A stretch of DNA of 43,119 bases from Citrobacter sp. wls619 (GTDB lineage: Bacteria > Pseudomonadota > Gammaproteobacteria > Enterobacterales > Enterobacteriaceae): positions 1 through 43,119 of the forward strand of contig NZ_SZXJ01000101.1 of the NCBI RefSeq assembly GCF_005281345.1, written 5' to 3'. The notes under the pieces were generated by a model. It searched no databases and had not been told where the DNA came from. It saw only the letters and a program-made list of their open reading frames with translations. The number at the start of each line of letters is the position of its first letter. The stretch's first letter is position 1. Below, one piece after another: positions 17,621 through 26,343 of the stretch. The position numbers and the translations under genes were made by a program.

Positions 17621-20305
17621 ATGCATAGCGAACCCCTACGTCCCGACCCCGATCGCCTACTGGAGCAGACCACCGCGCCGCACCGGGGAAAACTGAAAAT
17701 TTTCTTTGGCGCCTGTGCGGGCGTAGGGAAAACCTGGGCCATGCTGGCGGAGGCACAACGGCTACGGTCGCAGGGGTTGGATGTGCTGATTGGTGTGGTG
17801 GAAACCCACGGACGCAAGGAGACCGCCGCACTGCTGGACGGTCTCACCGTGCTACCGCTGAAACGCCAGGCACACCGTGGGCGGCATATCAGCGAGTTCG
17901 ATCTTGATGCCGCCCTCGCCCGCCGCCCGGCGCTGATTTTGATGGACGAACTGGCGCATAGCAATGCGCCAGGCTCACGCCATCCACGCCGCTGGCAGGA
18001 TATTGAAGAGCTGCTGGAAGCCGGGATTGATGTTTTTACCACCGTTAACGTTCAGCATCTGGAAAGCCTGAATGATGTGGTCAGCGGCGTTACCGGTATT
18101 CAGGTGCGCGAAACCGTTCCTGACCCGTTTTTCGATGCCGCTGACGATGTAGTCCTGGTCGATCTCCCACCCGACGATTTGCGCCAGCGCCTGAACGAAG
18201 GCAAGGTCTATATTGCCGGTCAGGCAGAGCGTGCTATCGAGCATTTCTTCCGCAAAGGTAATTTGATAGCGCTACGCGAACTGGCCCTGCGCCGCACCGC
18301 CGATCGGGTAGACGATCAGATGCGAGCCTGGCGGGGGCGTCCAGGAGAAGAAAAAGTCTGGCATACCCGCGATGCCATTTTACTGTGTATTGGACACAAC
18401 ACCGGCAGCGAGAAACTGGTGCGAGCCGCCGCGCGCCTGGCGGCGCGTCTCGGCAGCGTCTGGCATGCGGTATATGTTGAAACACCGGCGCTACACCGGC
18501 TACCCGAAAAACAGCGGCGGGCAATCTTAAGCGCGCTGCGACTGGCGCAGGAACTGGGGGCGGAAACCGCCACTCTCTCCGACCCTGCCGAAGATAAAGC
18601 CGTTGTCCGTTATGCCCGGGAACACAACCTGGGGAAAATTGTGCTCGGGCGTCCGACAACCCGTCGCTGGTGGCGCAGCGATTCCTTTGCCGACAAACTC
18701 GCCCATCGCGCACCGGATCTCGACCTGATGATTGTCGCACTGGACGATCCCCCTTCTCGTCAGACATTACAAACCACGGATAACCGCACCTTTAAGGATA
18801 AATGGCGGGTACAAATCCAGGGTTGCGTGGTCGCCGCTGCATTGTGTGCTGTTACGACGTTGATTGCCATGCAGTGGCTGGTTGCATTTGACGCCGCCAA
18901 CCTGGTGATGCTCTATCTATTAGGTGTGGTGGTTATCGCCCTGTTCTACGGGCGCTGGCCGTCGGTGGTGGCCACGTTTATCAACGTCGCCAGCTTTGAT
19001 CTCTTCTTTATTGCTCCACGCGGCACGCTTGCCGTGTCTGACGTCCAGTACCTGCTGACCTTTGCCGTGATGCTAACGGTTGGGTTGGTTATCGGTAATC
19101 TGACCGCGGGGGTGCGTTATCAGGCCAGGGTTGCACGCTATCGTGAGCAACGAACGCGGCACCTGTATGAGATGTCGAAAGCACTGGCTGTAGGGCGCAG
19201 CCAACAGGATATCGCGGCCACCAGCGAACAGTTTATTGCCTCAACGTTTCAGGCCCGTAGCCGGGTGTTATTGCCAGACGAAAACGGTAAGTTGGTTCCC
19301 CTGACGCATCAGCAGGGTATGACGCCGTGGGATGATGCCATTGCCCAGTGGAGTTTTGACAAGGGGCAGATGGCCGGTGCCGGCACCGACACATTACCCG
19401 GCGTTCCCTATCAAATTTTGCCGTTAAAAAGCGCCGATAAAACCTATGGGCTACTGGTGGTGGAGCCAGGAAACCTGCGTCAGCTGATGATCCCGGAACA
19501 GCAACGTCTGCTGGAAACCTTCACCCTGCTGGTGGCCAGTGCGCTGGAGCGTCTGACTCTGACGGCCAGTGAAGAGCAGGCGCGCTTTGCCAGTGAGCGA
19601 GAAAGTATTCGCAATGCACTGCTCGCCGCCCTGTCCCACGATTTACGCACGCCGCTGACGGTGCTGTTCGGTCAGGCGGAGATATTAACGTTGGATCTGG
19701 CAAGTGAAGGCTCACCACACGCTCGCCAGGCCAGCGAGATCCGCCAGCACGTGCTTAATACCACCAGACTGGTCAATAATCTGCTGGATATGGCGCGAAT
19801 CCAGTCTGGCGGCTTTAATCTTAAGAAAGAGTGGCTAACGCTGGAAGAGGTAGTAGGCAGCGCCCTGCAAATGTTGGAGCCAGGGCTGGCAACACCCATT
19901 AACCTGTCACTTCCGGAGCCGTTGACGCTGATACACGTTGATGGACCACTCTTTGAGCGGGTGCTGATCAATCTACTGGAAAACGCCGTCAAATATGCCG
20001 GCCCGCAGGCACAAATCGGTATCGACGCCCAGGTCGACGGCGAGCATCTGCTGCTGGACGTTTGGGACAATGGGCCCGGTATTCCTGCCGGCCTGGAACA
20101 ACGTATTTTCGACAAGTTTTCCCGTGGAAACAAAGAATCATCGGTACCGGGTGTTGGGCTGGGGCTGGCAATTTGTCAGGCGATTGTCGACGTGCACGGT
20201 GGCACGATTTCAGCGCATAATCGTCCGCAGGGAGGGGCGAGTTTCCGTGTTACACTGCCGCAGGAAGCGTCCCCTGAACTTGAAGATTTTCATGAGGATA
20301 TGTGA
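17621..20305 (+). CDS. kdpD: KdpD, sensor histidine kinase for potassium/turgor
   Basis: KdpD senses low K+ and phosphorylates KdpE. The 894 residues match E. coli in length. In order they are an N-terminal KdpD domain with Walker A GACAGVGKT at 30-38, and a universal-stress-protein-like domain (LLCIGHNTGSEKLVRAAARLA onward, about 250-365). Four membrane segments follow at about 400-500, then a GAF-like region, the HisKA box LSHDLRTPLT with the phosphorylated histidine near 673, and an ATPase domain with DNGPGIP and GVGLGLAI motifs. It lies ten bases after kdpC, and its end overlaps kdpE by four bases. Confidence 0.97.
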   Translation: MHSEPLRPDPDRLLEQTTAPHRGKLKIFFGACAGVGKTWAMLAEAQRLRSQGLDVLIGVVETHGRKETAALLDGLTVLPLKRQAHRGRHISEFDLDAALARRPALILMDELAHSNAPGSRHPRRWQDIEELLEAGIDVFTTVNVQHLESLNDVVSGVTGIQVRETVPDPFFDAADDVVLVDLPPDDLRQRLNEGKVYIAGQAERAIEHFFRKGNLIALRELALRRTADRVDDQMRAWRGRPGEEKVWHTRDAILLCIGHNTGSEKLVRAAARLAARLGSVWHAVYVETPALHRLPEKQRRAILSALRLAQELGAETATLSDPAEDKAVVRYAREHNLGKIVLGRPTTRRWWRSDSFADKLAHRAPDLDLMIVALDDPPSRQTLQTTDNRTFKDKWRVQIQGCVVAAALCAVTTLIAMQWLVAFDAANLVMLYLLGVVVIALFYGRWPSVVATFINVASFDLFFIAPRGTLAVSDVQYLLTFAVMLTVGLVIGNLTAGVRYQARVARYREQRTRHLYEMSKALAVGRSQQDIAATSEQFIASTFQARSRVLLPDENGKLVPLTHQQGMTPWDDAIAQWSFDKGQMAGAGTDTLPGVPYQILPLKSADKTYGLLVVEPGNLRQLMIPEQQRLLETFTLLVASALERLTLTASEEQARFASERESIRNALLAALSHDLRTPLTVLFGQAEILTLDLASEGSPHARQASEIRQHVLNTTRLVNNLLDMARIQSGGFNLKKEWLTLEEVVGSALQMLEPGLATPINLSLPEPLTLIHVDGPLFERVLINLLENAVKYAGPQAQIGIDAQVDGEHLLLDVWDNGPGIPAGLEQRIFDKFSRGNKESSVPGVGLGLAICQAIVDVHGGTISAHNRPQGGASFRVTLPQEASPELEDFHEDM

Positions 20306-20979
20306 CAAACGTACTGATTGTTGAAGATGAGCAAGCCATTCGTCGCTTTCTGCGCACCGCGCTGGAAGCTGATGGCCTGCGTGTGTATGAAGCGGAAACG
20401 CTGCAACGTGGTCTGCTGGAAGCCGCCACACGAAAACCCGATCTCATCATTCTCGACCTCGGCCTTCCGGACGGTGACGGTATTGATTTTATCCGCGACC
20501 TGCGGCAGTGGAGCGCGATCCCGGTGATCGTGTTGTCAGCCCGCAGCGAAGAGAGCGATAAAATCGCCGCGCTGGATGCCGGAGCCGATGACTATCTCAG
20601 CAAGCCATTCGGCATTGGCGAGCTGCAGGCTCGTTTACGCGTTGCACTGCGCCGCCACGCTAGCGGCCCCTCCCCTGATCCCGTAGTGCAGTTTTCCGAT
20701 GTAAAGGTGGATATTGCCGCGCGTCTGGTTCATCGCGGGGCTGAGGAGGTTCATCTGACGCCAATTGAGTTTCGCCTGCTGGCCATACTGCTCAATAATG
20801 CCGGAAAAGTGCTGACCCAACGCCAGTTATTGAATCAGGTGTGGGGACCGAATGCCGTTGAGCACAGCCATTACTTACGTATCTATATGGGTCATTTGCG
20901 CCAGAAACTGGAGCTGGATCCGGCTCGCCCACGCCATTTTTTGACCGAAACCGGGATTGGCTATCGGTTTATGCCGTGA
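20302..20979 (+). CDS. kdpE: KdpE, OmpR-family response regulator
   Basis: KdpE is the transcription activator of kdpFABC. The 225-residue protein has a receiver domain with the phosphorylated Asp52 (LIILDLGLPDGDG), conserved Thr/Ser and Lys (VLSARSE; YLSKPFG), and a C-terminal winged-helix domain (HLTPIEFRLLAILLNNAGKVLTQRQLL). It starts at GTG within GTGA, overlapping the kdpD stop, the same arrangement as in E. coli, which keeps kinase and regulator in step. A strong terminator follows 13 bases downstream. Its predicted binding site is in the ybfA-kdpF gap. Confidence 0.97.
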   Translation: MTNVLIVEDEQAIRRFLRTALEADGLRVYEAETLQRGLLEAATRKPDLIILDLGLPDGDGIDFIRDLRQWSAIPVIVLSARSEESDKIAALDAGADDYLSKPFGIGELQARLRVALRRHASGPSPDPVVQFSDVKVDIAARLVHRGAEEVHLTPIEFRLLAILLNNAGKVLTQRQLLNQVWGPNAVEHSHYLRIYMGHLRQKLELDPARPRHFLTETGIGYRFMP

Positions 20980-20992
20980 ATCTAAGCCGAAT

Positions 20993-21030
20993 AAAAAAAG
21001 CCGGATCAGCACAAAGCTATCCGGCTTTTT
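20993..21030. terminator. Bidirectional terminator between kdpE and pgm
   Basis: GCCGGAT at 21000-21006 pairs with ATCCGGC at 21019-21025, with seven A residues on the left and five T residues on the right. It fits between two converging operons and can end both. Confidence 0.9.
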
Positions 21031-21036
21031 AATTTA

Positions 21037-21072
21037 TGCCGGATGACGACGCTAGCGTCTTATCCGGCCTAC
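21037..21072. repeat. REP (repetitive extragenic palindromic) element
   Basis: The sequence TGCCGGATGACGACGC, then TAGCGTCTTATCCGGCCTAC, is a full REP palindrome with the usual central mismatch. It lies just downstream of the kdpE-pgm terminator. REPs bind gyrase, IHF or Pol I and often mark transcript ends. Confidence 0.88.
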
Positions 21073-21075
21073 TGT

Positions 21076-22716
21076 TTACGCGTTTTTCAGCACTTCGCTG
21101 ACGATTTCAACCGCTTCTTTTTCGATCTGCTTGCGGTGTTCTTCACCGAGGAAGCTCTCGCAGTAGATCTTGTAAGCGTCTTCGGTGCCTGACGGACGTG
21201 CGGCAAACCAACCGTTGTCAGTCATCACTTTCAGGCCGCCAATCGAGGCGCCGTTACCCGGTGCTGCCGTCAAACGCGCCGTGATCGGGTCGCCCGCCAG
21301 CGTGCTGGCGCTCACCATTTCCGGAGAGAGCTTAGACAACGCCGCTTTTTGCGCGGAGGTGGCTCCAGCCTGAATTCGGTTATAGCTCGGTGCGCCAAAG
21401 CGCGCCGCCAGTTCGTTGTAATGTTCTTGCGGGTTCTTGCCTGTCACTGCCGTAATTTCCGCTGCCAGCAGGCACATGATGATGCCATCTTTGTCAGTGG
21501 ACCACGGTGTACCGTCGAAACGCAGGAAAGATGCCCCCGCACTTTCTTCGCCGCCGAAGCCAAAGCTACCGTCGAACAGACCGTCAACGAACCATTTGAA
21601 ACCCACCGGCACTTCGACCAGCTTACGTCCCAGGTCGTTCACCACACGATCGATCATCGCGGAGGACACCAGTGTTTTACCCACGGCGACATCTTTGCCC
21701 CACTGTGGGCGATGCTGGAACAGGTAGTTGATCGCGACCGCCAGATAGTGGTTCGGATTCATCAGTCCAGCCGGCGTTACGATACCGTGACGGTCATAGT
21801 CAGGGTCATTGGCAAACGCCAAATCGAACTTGTCACGCAGCGCCAGCAGACCGGCCATCGCGCACTCGGAGGAGCAGTCCATACGAATGGCACCGTCTTT
21901 ATCAAGATGCATAAAGCGGAAAGTCTGGTCGACCTGATCGTTAACGAGGGTCAGATTCAGGTTGTAGTGCTGAGCGATACGTTTCCAGTATTCGATACCG
22001 GAACCGCCCAGCGGATCGACACCCAGCGTCAGACCCGCTTTCTGAATTGCCGCCATATCGACGATATCTGCCAGCCCTTCCACGAAGGGTTGCACCAGGT
22101 CTTGTTCTTTAACATGACCGGAGGCCAGTGCGGCATCCAGCGGGATGCGCTTCACGCCTTTCAGACCATCAGCCAACAGTGCATTAGCCCTGTCTTCTAC
22201 GACTTTAGTGACATTGGTATCTGCCGGGCCACCGTTTGGCGGGTTGTATTTAATTCCGCCGTCTTCTGGTGGGTTATGGGACGGCGTGATCACAATACCG
22301 TCAGCCAGCGGACCGCCTTTTTTATTGTGGACCAGGATAGCATTCGACACGGCAGGGGTTGGCGTAAAGCCGTTGTTTTCCTGCACGATGACGTCAACGC
22401 CGTTCGCCGCCAGCACTTCCAGTACAGAGATAAATGCCGGTTCAGACAACGCATGGGTATCCTTGCCCACATAGCACGGGCCAGTAATCCCGTTTTTCGC
22501 ACGTTCTTCGGCAATCGCCTGAGCGATAGCCAGAATATGCGGCTCATTAAAACTATGACGACCCGCACTACCGCGATGCCCGGATGTACCGAACTTCACC
22601 GCGTGCTCCGCATTCCCTGCCGTCGGTTTTAGTACATAGTATTGCGCCGTTAACTGGGCGACGTTAATCAAATCACTCTGTTGTGCAGGTTGACCTGCAC
22701 GGTTGTGGATTGCCAT
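21076..22716 (-). CDS. pgm: Phosphoglucomutase (Pgm)
   Basis: Pgm interconverts glucose-1-phosphate and glucose-6-phosphate in the cytoplasm, linking glycolysis to glycogen, trehalose and cell-envelope sugar synthesis. The protein has 546 residues. The catalytic phosphoserine is Ser146 in [18 protein letters not shown]. The metal loop is [13 protein letters not shown], and the sugar-binding loop is [31 protein letters not shown] near the C-terminus is the phosphate-binding domain. It begins 24 bases after seqA, and the two form a known operon in E. coli. Confidence 0.98.
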   Translation of the reverse strand: MAIHNRAGQPAQQSDLINVAQLTAQYYVLKPTAGNAEHAVKFGTSGHRGSAGRHSFNEPHILAIAQAIAEERAKNGITGPCYVGKDTHALSEPAFISVLEVLAANGVDVIVQENNGFTPTPAVSNAILVHNKKGGPLADGIVITPSHNPPEDGGIKYNPPNGGPADTNVTKVVEDRANALLADGLKGVKRIPLDAALASGHVKEQDLVQPFVEGLADIVDMAAIQKAGLTLGVDPLGGSGIEYWKRIAQHYNLNLTLVNDQVDQTFRFMHLDKDGAIRMDCSSECAMAGLLALRDKFDLAFANDPDYDRHGIVTPAGLMNPNHYLAVAINYLFQHRPQWGKDVAVGKTLVSSAMIDRVVNDLGRKLVEVPVGFKWFVDGLFDGSFGFGGEESAGASFLRFDGTPWSTDKDGIIMCLLAAEITAVTGKNPQEHYNELAARFGAPSYNRIQAGATSAQKAALSKLSPEMVSASTLAGDPITARLTAAPGNGASIGGLKVMTDNGWFAARPSGTEDAYKIYCESFLGEEHRKQIEKEAVEIVSEVLKNA

Positions 22717-22740
22717 TGCCTGGTCCTTCTAATGCAAGGA

Positions 22741-23283
22741 TTAAATTGTTCCGCAAACCTTTTCAATCAACTCCGCGGGGAATTGCATTGACTGCATGAT
22801 GTGTTCAACCATGCTGCATTTACGGCCGGTATTGGTATTGGTGATCACCCAATATGGCGTGCCTGGCACGTGTTTCGGCTTGGTTTGATTACCATTTTTC
22901 AGCAACGTCTGTTCATCCGCTGCGAAATAGACGCGCGTGCGGCCATGCAACGATTCTGTTGCTTGTGCAAACGCATGTTGATCCAGTGAGTACAGTGTAG
23001 ACAGCACCAGCATAAAGCGATTCACTGCTTTTTTCTGTTCCGCATATTCATCGGAAAGCAGCAGTTCACGCATGGCGCGCACTTTGTCTTTCGCGGGGTT
23101 GACCGGTTTGGCTTCCACGACAGGTTGCACGGCGCGGACTTCTTTTACTACCGGAGAGACAGGCTGTGATGCGGCGGAAAACTTCAACATACGCCGTAAA
23201 ATGTCGGATGCGCTCTCGCCAATATGCTTGGTGTGGCTGGCAATATAGCTATAGAGTTCATCATCAACTTCAATCGTTTTCAT
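22741..23283 (-). CDS. seqA: SeqA, negative modulator of replication initiation
   Basis: SeqA binds hemimethylated GATC sites, sequesters oriC after initiation and organises newly replicated DNA behind the fork. The 180-residue protein (E. coli 181) begins MKTIEVDDELYSYIASHT, the ribbon-helix-helix oligomerisation domain. A variable linker follows at about 36-65. The C-terminal DNA-binding domain includes GRTRVYFAADEQTLLKNGNQTKPKHVPGTPYWVITNTNTGRK near 115-160. I chose the start at 23283; an in-frame upstream methionine adds five residues (MHWIK) absent from the family. It is cotranscribed with pgm. Confidence 0.97.
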   Translation of the reverse strand: MKTIEVDDELYSYIASHTKHIGESASDILRRMLKFSAASQPVSPVVKEVRAVQPVVEAKPVNPAKDKVRAMRELLLSDEYAEQKKAVNRFMLVLSTLYSLDQHAFAQATESLHGRTRVYFAADEQTLLKNGNQTKPKHVPGTPYWVITNTNTGRKCSMVEHIMQSMQFPAELIEKVCGTI

Positions 23284-23325
23284 CTTAATCCAGTGCAATG
23301 TTTGGCTGAATACAAGTTGTCAGGA

Positions 23326-23347
23326 CTTTACACGCTGTAGTGTAAAG
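23326..23347. promoter_or_regulatory. Inverted repeat in the seqA-ybfF divergent gap
   Basis: CTTTACAC and GTGTAAAG form a perfect eight-base inverted repeat around GCTGTA. It lies 43 bases from the seqA start and 132 from ybfF. It could be an operator or a paired promoter element for the two divergent genes. No T run follows, so a terminator is unlikely. I do not recognise the binding protein. Confidence 0.45.
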
Positions 23348-23479
23348 GCAAATCCTAACAGCGGATAGCGTCGAGCCTGGTGACCAGCAAAACTCGGAGT
23401 AACCGTAGTTGTTGCAGCCATGTGGCAGAATGGTCAACATGATACCCTAACCCGTGAGTGTGAAAAAAAGAACTTTGCC

Positions 23480-24253
23480 ATGAAATTGAATATCCGAGCG
23501 CAATCTGCGCAAAACCCGCACAATAATTCTCCCATCGTCCTGGTTCACGGCCTGTTTGGCAGTCTGGATAATCTGGGCATACTGGCGCGCTCCCTGGTAG
23601 CCGATCACGATATCATCCAGGTCGATATGCGAAACCATGGCCTCTCTCCCCGCTCACCAGAGATGAATTATCCGGCCATGGCGCAGGATCTGCTGGATAC
23701 GCTGGACGATCGGCAGATAGAAAAAGCGATCTTTATCGGTCACTCGATGGGGGGTAAAGCCGTCATGGCGTTGACCGCACTGGCCCCGGAGCGTGTCGAA
23801 CGACTGGTGGCCATCGACATCGCCCCCGTTGACTATCATGTCCGCCGTCACGATGAGATTTTTGCGGCAATCAATGCTGTAACCGATGCGCAGGCTGCTT
23901 CGCGTCAGCAGGCGGCGAGCGTCATGCGTCAACATCTGCAAGAAGAAGGCGTAATCCAGTTTCTGCTGAAATCATTTGTCGACGGCGAGTGGCGTTTTAA
24001 CGTTCCCGTGCTGTGGGATCAATATCCTCATATCGTCGGTTGGGAAACCATTCCTGCGTGGGAGCACCCGGCGCTGTTTATCCCTGGCGGCAACTCACCG
24101 TATGTTACCGAAGCGTATCGCGAACAACTGCTGGCGCAATTCCCGCTGGCTCGGGCGCACGTTATTGCCGGCGCGGGTCATTGGGTGCATGCAGAAAAAC
24201 CAGAAGCGGTGCTGCGCGCTATCCGTCGTTATCTGAGTGAGAAGGTTAACTGA
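23480..24253 (+). CDS. ybfF: YbfF, acyl-CoA esterase of the alpha/beta-hydrolase fold
   Basis: YbfF is a small esterase reported to act on acyl-CoA and simple esters; its physiological substrate is unclear. The 257-residue protein has the nucleophile elbow GHSMGGKA with Ser89, the oxyanion motif VLVHGLFGS near residue 21, and the catalytic His234 in GAGHWVHAEKP. The start MKLNIRAQ matches E. coli; 20 upstream in-frame residues do not and are left out. It is divergent from seqA. A LexA box begins at its stop codon and belongs to the next gene. Confidence 0.94.
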   Translation: MKLNIRAQSAQNPHNNSPIVLVHGLFGSLDNLGILARSLVADHDIIQVDMRNHGLSPRSPEMNYPAMAQDLLDTLDDRQIEKAIFIGHSMGGKAVMALTALAPERVERLVAIDIAPVDYHVRRHDEIFAAINAVTDAQAASRQQAASVMRQHLQEEGVIQFLLKSFVDGEWRFNVPVLWDQYPHIVGWETIPAWEHPALFIPGGNSPYVTEAYREQLLAQFPLARAHVIAGAGHWVHAEKPEAVLRAIRRYLSEKVN

Positions 24254-24267
24254 TTAAAAACTCAGCG
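24248..24267 (+). promoter_or_regulatory. LexA box (SOS box) for ybfE
   Basis: The site reads AACTG-ATTAAAAACT-CAGCG, with the CTG-N10-CAG spacing required by LexA and an AT-rich centre. It overlaps the ybfF stop codon (24251-24253) and lies 115 bases before the ybfE start. E. coli ybfE is a known LexA target with a very similar box, so SOS induction is expected here. Confidence 0.8.
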
Positions 24268-24381
24268 TCTGCGCGCGATTACGTGCGTGGGCGTTGGCGC
24301 GCCTCCCCTGCTGATGTATTATGGCGCGCTATCCATCCGGGCAGACGCCTGGCTGATTGTTTCCCCGAAGTCACCAAGATC

Positions 24382-24669
24382 ATGGCCAAAGAACAAACGG
24401 ACCGTACGACATTAGATCTGTTCGCGCAGGAGCGTCGCCCGGGACGACCCAAAACCAATCCGCTTTCGCGTGATGAACAGTTACGTATTAATAAACGTAA
24501 TCAGCTTAAACGCGACAAAGTTCGTGGACTTAAGCGTGTCGAACTGAAATTGAACGCGGATGCCGTTGACGCTCTGAATGAGCTGGCGGAAGCGCGCAAC
24601 ATGAGTCGCAGTGAACTCATCGAAGAGATGCTGATGAACCAACTCACCGCATTGCGCGGTCAGGCTTAG
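24382..24669 (+). CDS. ybfE: YbfE, LexA-regulated ribbon-helix-helix-like protein
   Basis: YbfE is a short, basic, LexA-regulated protein whose function is unknown. It has 95 residues (E. coli 97). A CopB/RHH-like fold is suggested by the C-terminal half: LKRVELKLNADAVDALNELAEARNMSRSELIEEMLMNQL has the beta-strand, helix, turn, helix pattern of a ribbon-helix-helix DNA-binding domain. The N-terminal half, RRPGRPKTNPLSRDEQLRINKRNQLKRDK, is strongly basic and may contact DNA. The start MAKEQTDRTT matches E. coli; the frame is open upstream but the extra residues are not conserved. Confidence 0.92.
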   Translation: MAKEQTDRTTLDLFAQERRPGRPKTNPLSRDEQLRINKRNQLKRDKVRGLKRVELKLNADAVDALNELAEARNMSRSELIEEMLMNQLTALRGQA

Positions 24670-24686
24670 TCTGAATTTCTGCTCTA

Positions 24687-24808
<122 letters not shown>

Positions 24809-24855
24809 AAAATCATAAATCGTGTAGCACAGAGTGCAGTCCCGCGTGTTTGCTG

Positions 24856-24885
24856 TTTCCGCATGCCTGACTGTTCTGCTATGAT
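24856..24885 (+). promoter_or_regulatory. Candidate fldA promoter
   Basis: TATGAT at 24880-24885 is a good -10 box. The only matching upstream element is TTTCCG at 24856-24861 with an 18-base spacer, a poor -35. Known E. coli fldA is activated by SoxS, which would fit a weak -35, but I did not identify a SoxS site. Confidence 0.4.
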
Positions 24886-24948
24886 TGCCCTTATCCGTGG
24901 GCATTGCGCCACCACCATTTCAATAAGTTTCAAGAGGTTATTTTACTC

Positions 24949-25479
24949 ATGGCAATCACTGGCATCTTTTTCGGCAGCGACACCGGTAATACCGAAAATA
25001 TCGCAAAAATGATTCAAAAACAGCTTGGTAAAGACGTTGCCGATGTACATGACATTGCAAAAAGCAGCAAAGAAGACCTGGAAGGGTATGACATTCTGCT
25101 GCTCGGCATCCCAACCTGGTACTACGGTGAAGCGCAGTGCGACTGGGACGACTTCTTCCCTACTCTCGAAGACATTGATTTTAACGGTAAACTGGTGGCA
25201 TTGTTCGGCTGTGGCGACCAGGAAGATTACGCAGAATATTTCTGTGATGCGTTAGGCACCATCCGCGACATCATCGAGCCGCGCGGCGCCACCATCGTCG
25301 GCCACTGGCCAACGGCGGGTTACCATTTTGAAGCGTCCAAAGGTCTGGCAGATGACGACCACTTTGTCGGTCTGGCTATCGATGAAGATCGCCAGCCGGA
25401 ACTGACCGCAGAACGCGTAGAAAAATGGGTTAAGCAGATCTCTGAAGAGCTGCACCTCGACGAAATCATCAATGCCTGA
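24949..25479 (+). CDS. fldA: Flavodoxin 1 (FldA)
   Basis: FldA is an essential FMN electron carrier. It passes electrons from flavodoxin reductase to enzymes such as biotin synthase, IspG/IspH, methionine synthase and radical-SAM enzymes. The protein has 176 residues, the E. coli length. The FMN phosphate loop is [15 protein letters not shown], and [12 protein letters not shown] near residue 57 and [15 protein letters not shown] near 88 are the isoalloxazine loops. The ATG at 24949 follows AAGAGG. An upstream in-frame methionine adds 15 residues that are not in the family. A strong hairpin follows the stop. Confidence 0.98.
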   Translation: MAITGIFFGSDTGNTENIAKMIQKQLGKDVADVHDIAKSSKEDLEGYDILLLGIPTWYYGEAQCDWDDFFPTLEDIDFNGKLVALFGCGDQEDYAEYFCDALGTIRDIIEPRGATIVGHWPTAGYHFEASKGLADDDHFVGLAIDEDRQPELTAERVEKWVKQISEELHLDEIINA

Positions 25480-25484
25480 TTTCG

Positions 25485-25512
25485 TGCGGCGCAGATATTC
25501 ATCTGCGCCGCA
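25485..25512 (+). terminator. Perfect hairpin after fldA
   Basis: TGCGGCGCAGAT at 25485-25496 pairs fully with ATCTGCGCCGCA at 25501-25512 around the loop ATTC. There is no T run, so it may protect the mRNA 3' end or slow polymerase rather than act as a full intrinsic terminator. Some read-through from fldA into uof-fur is therefore likely. Confidence 0.7.
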
Positions 25513-25550
25513 TCAATAGATAAAACCAATCAAAATAATTGCTACAAATT

Positions 25551-25579
25551 TGTAACTTTTTCGCCTGACCCTGTACAAT
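25551..25579 (+). promoter_or_regulatory. Candidate distal fur promoter
   Basis: TGTAAC (25551-25556) and TACAAT (25574-25579) are 17 bases apart. The position, about 190 bases before fur, leaves room for a long leader that includes the whole of uof. The match to consensus is moderate. Confidence 0.45.
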
Positions 25580-25685
25580 GGCTGGATGCCAATCGGGTAT
25601 TGCACAGTGTGTTTGTCGGTGATACCACGTTTTGATTAACAATATTTGCCAGAGACTTGCAGTTTTCATTTAGGCATGGCAGTTC

Positions 25686-25704
25686 TATAATGATCCGCAT
25701 TATC
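25686..25704 (+). promoter_or_regulatory. Fur box and proximal fur promoter -10
   Basis: The 19-base stretch TATAATGATCCGCATTATC matches the Fur box GATAATGATAATCATTATC at 15 positions. Its first six bases, TATAAT, are a perfect -10 hexamer, with TTTTCA 17 bases upstream at 25663-25668. Fur-Fe(II) bound here would block this promoter. E. coli fur is known to be autoregulated through a similar site. Confidence 0.75.
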
Positions 25705-25776
25705 TCAAGTGCAATTTCTGTCACTTCTGTTAATGAAGTGAACCGTTTAGCTACAGGACAGATTCCGCATGACTGA
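25690..25776 (+). CDS. uof: Uof, upstream reading frame coupled to fur
   Basis: A 28-codon reading frame starts at ATG 25690 (MIRIISSAIS) and ends at TGA 25774-25776, so it overlaps the first eight bases of fur. In E. coli this frame, uof, is translated and fur translation depends on it; the small RNA RyhB pairs with the uof start and thereby lowers Fur synthesis. The peptide (ending LATGQIPHD) shows no known domain. Its role is regulatory rather than structural. The start codon lies inside the proximal promoter's -10 box and the Fur box. Confidence 0.88.
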   Translation: MIRIISSAISVTSVNEVNRLATGQIPHD

Positions 25777-26215
25777 CAACAATACCGCATTAAAGAAGGC
25801 TGGCCTGAAAGTAACGCTTCCTCGTTTAAAGATTCTGGAAGTTCTTCAGGAACCGGATAACCATCACGTCAGTGCGGAAGACTTATACAAACGCCTGATC
25901 GACATGGGTGAAGAAATTGGTCTGGCGACCGTGTATCGCGTGCTGAACCAATTTGATGATGCCGGTATCGTGACCCGCCATAATTTCGAAGGGGGTAAAT
26001 CCGTCTTCGAACTGACCCAGCAACATCACCACGATCACCTGATTTGCCTTGACTGCGGCAAAGTGGTCGAGTTCAGCGATGACTCCATCGAAGCGCGTCA
26101 ACGTGAGATTGCGGCTAAACATGGCATTCGTTTAACTAACCATAGCCTCTATCTGTACGGTCACTGCGCTGAAGGCGATTGCCGCGAAGATGAGCACGCC
26201 CACGACGGCAAATAA
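25769..26215 (+). CDS. fur: Fur, ferric uptake regulator
   Basis: Fur is the iron-dependent repressor of siderophore, iron-transport and many other genes. The 148-residue protein matches E. coli in length. The N-terminal winged helix includes LKVTLPRLKILEVLQ, and the recognition helix is around GLATVYRVLNQF at 51-62. Metal ligands are visible in the HHHDHLICLDC segment at residues 86-96, with the structural zinc cysteines Cys93 and Cys96. The C-terminus carries the usual HAEGDCREDEHAH-like cluster (here CAEGDCREDEHAHDGK). It is translated after uof and followed by a terminator. Confidence 0.98.
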   Translation: MTDNNTALKKAGLKVTLPRLKILEVLQEPDNHHVSAEDLYKRLIDMGEEIGLATVYRVLNQFDDAGIVTRHNFEGGKSVFELTQQHHHDHLICLDCGKVVEFSDDSIEARQREIAAKHGIRLTNHSLYLYGHCAEGDCREDEHAHDGK

Positions 26216-26228
26216 TGTAATGCTTTCT

Positions 26229-26259
26229 GAAAAGCCAACCCTCCGGTTGGCTTTTTTTA
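26229..26259 (+). terminator. Intrinsic terminator of fur
   Basis: AAAAGCCAACC at 26230-26240 pairs with GGTTGGCTTTT at 26245-26255 around the four-base loop CTCC, and a T7 tract ends at 26258. It follows the fur stop by 14 bases. Confidence 0.92.
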
Positions 26260-26343
26260 TGGGCGTTACCTGCCCCTTTCCCCTTCCCACCGCTCCTGTG
26301 TTGCTTTAATGTAAAAATCAATTGCCTTCATCGGAGAGTCGAA

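Noticed and set aside
21349-22632. Long open frame of 427 codons on the strand opposite pgm
   Set aside because: It lies wholly inside pgm, whose conserved active-site motifs are intact, and the antisense protein has no recognisable domain.
24283-24381. N-terminal extension of YbfE in the open frame
   Set aside because: The extra 33 residues do not match the family, and the frame begins only 16 bases after the LexA box, where the promoter and leader are expected.
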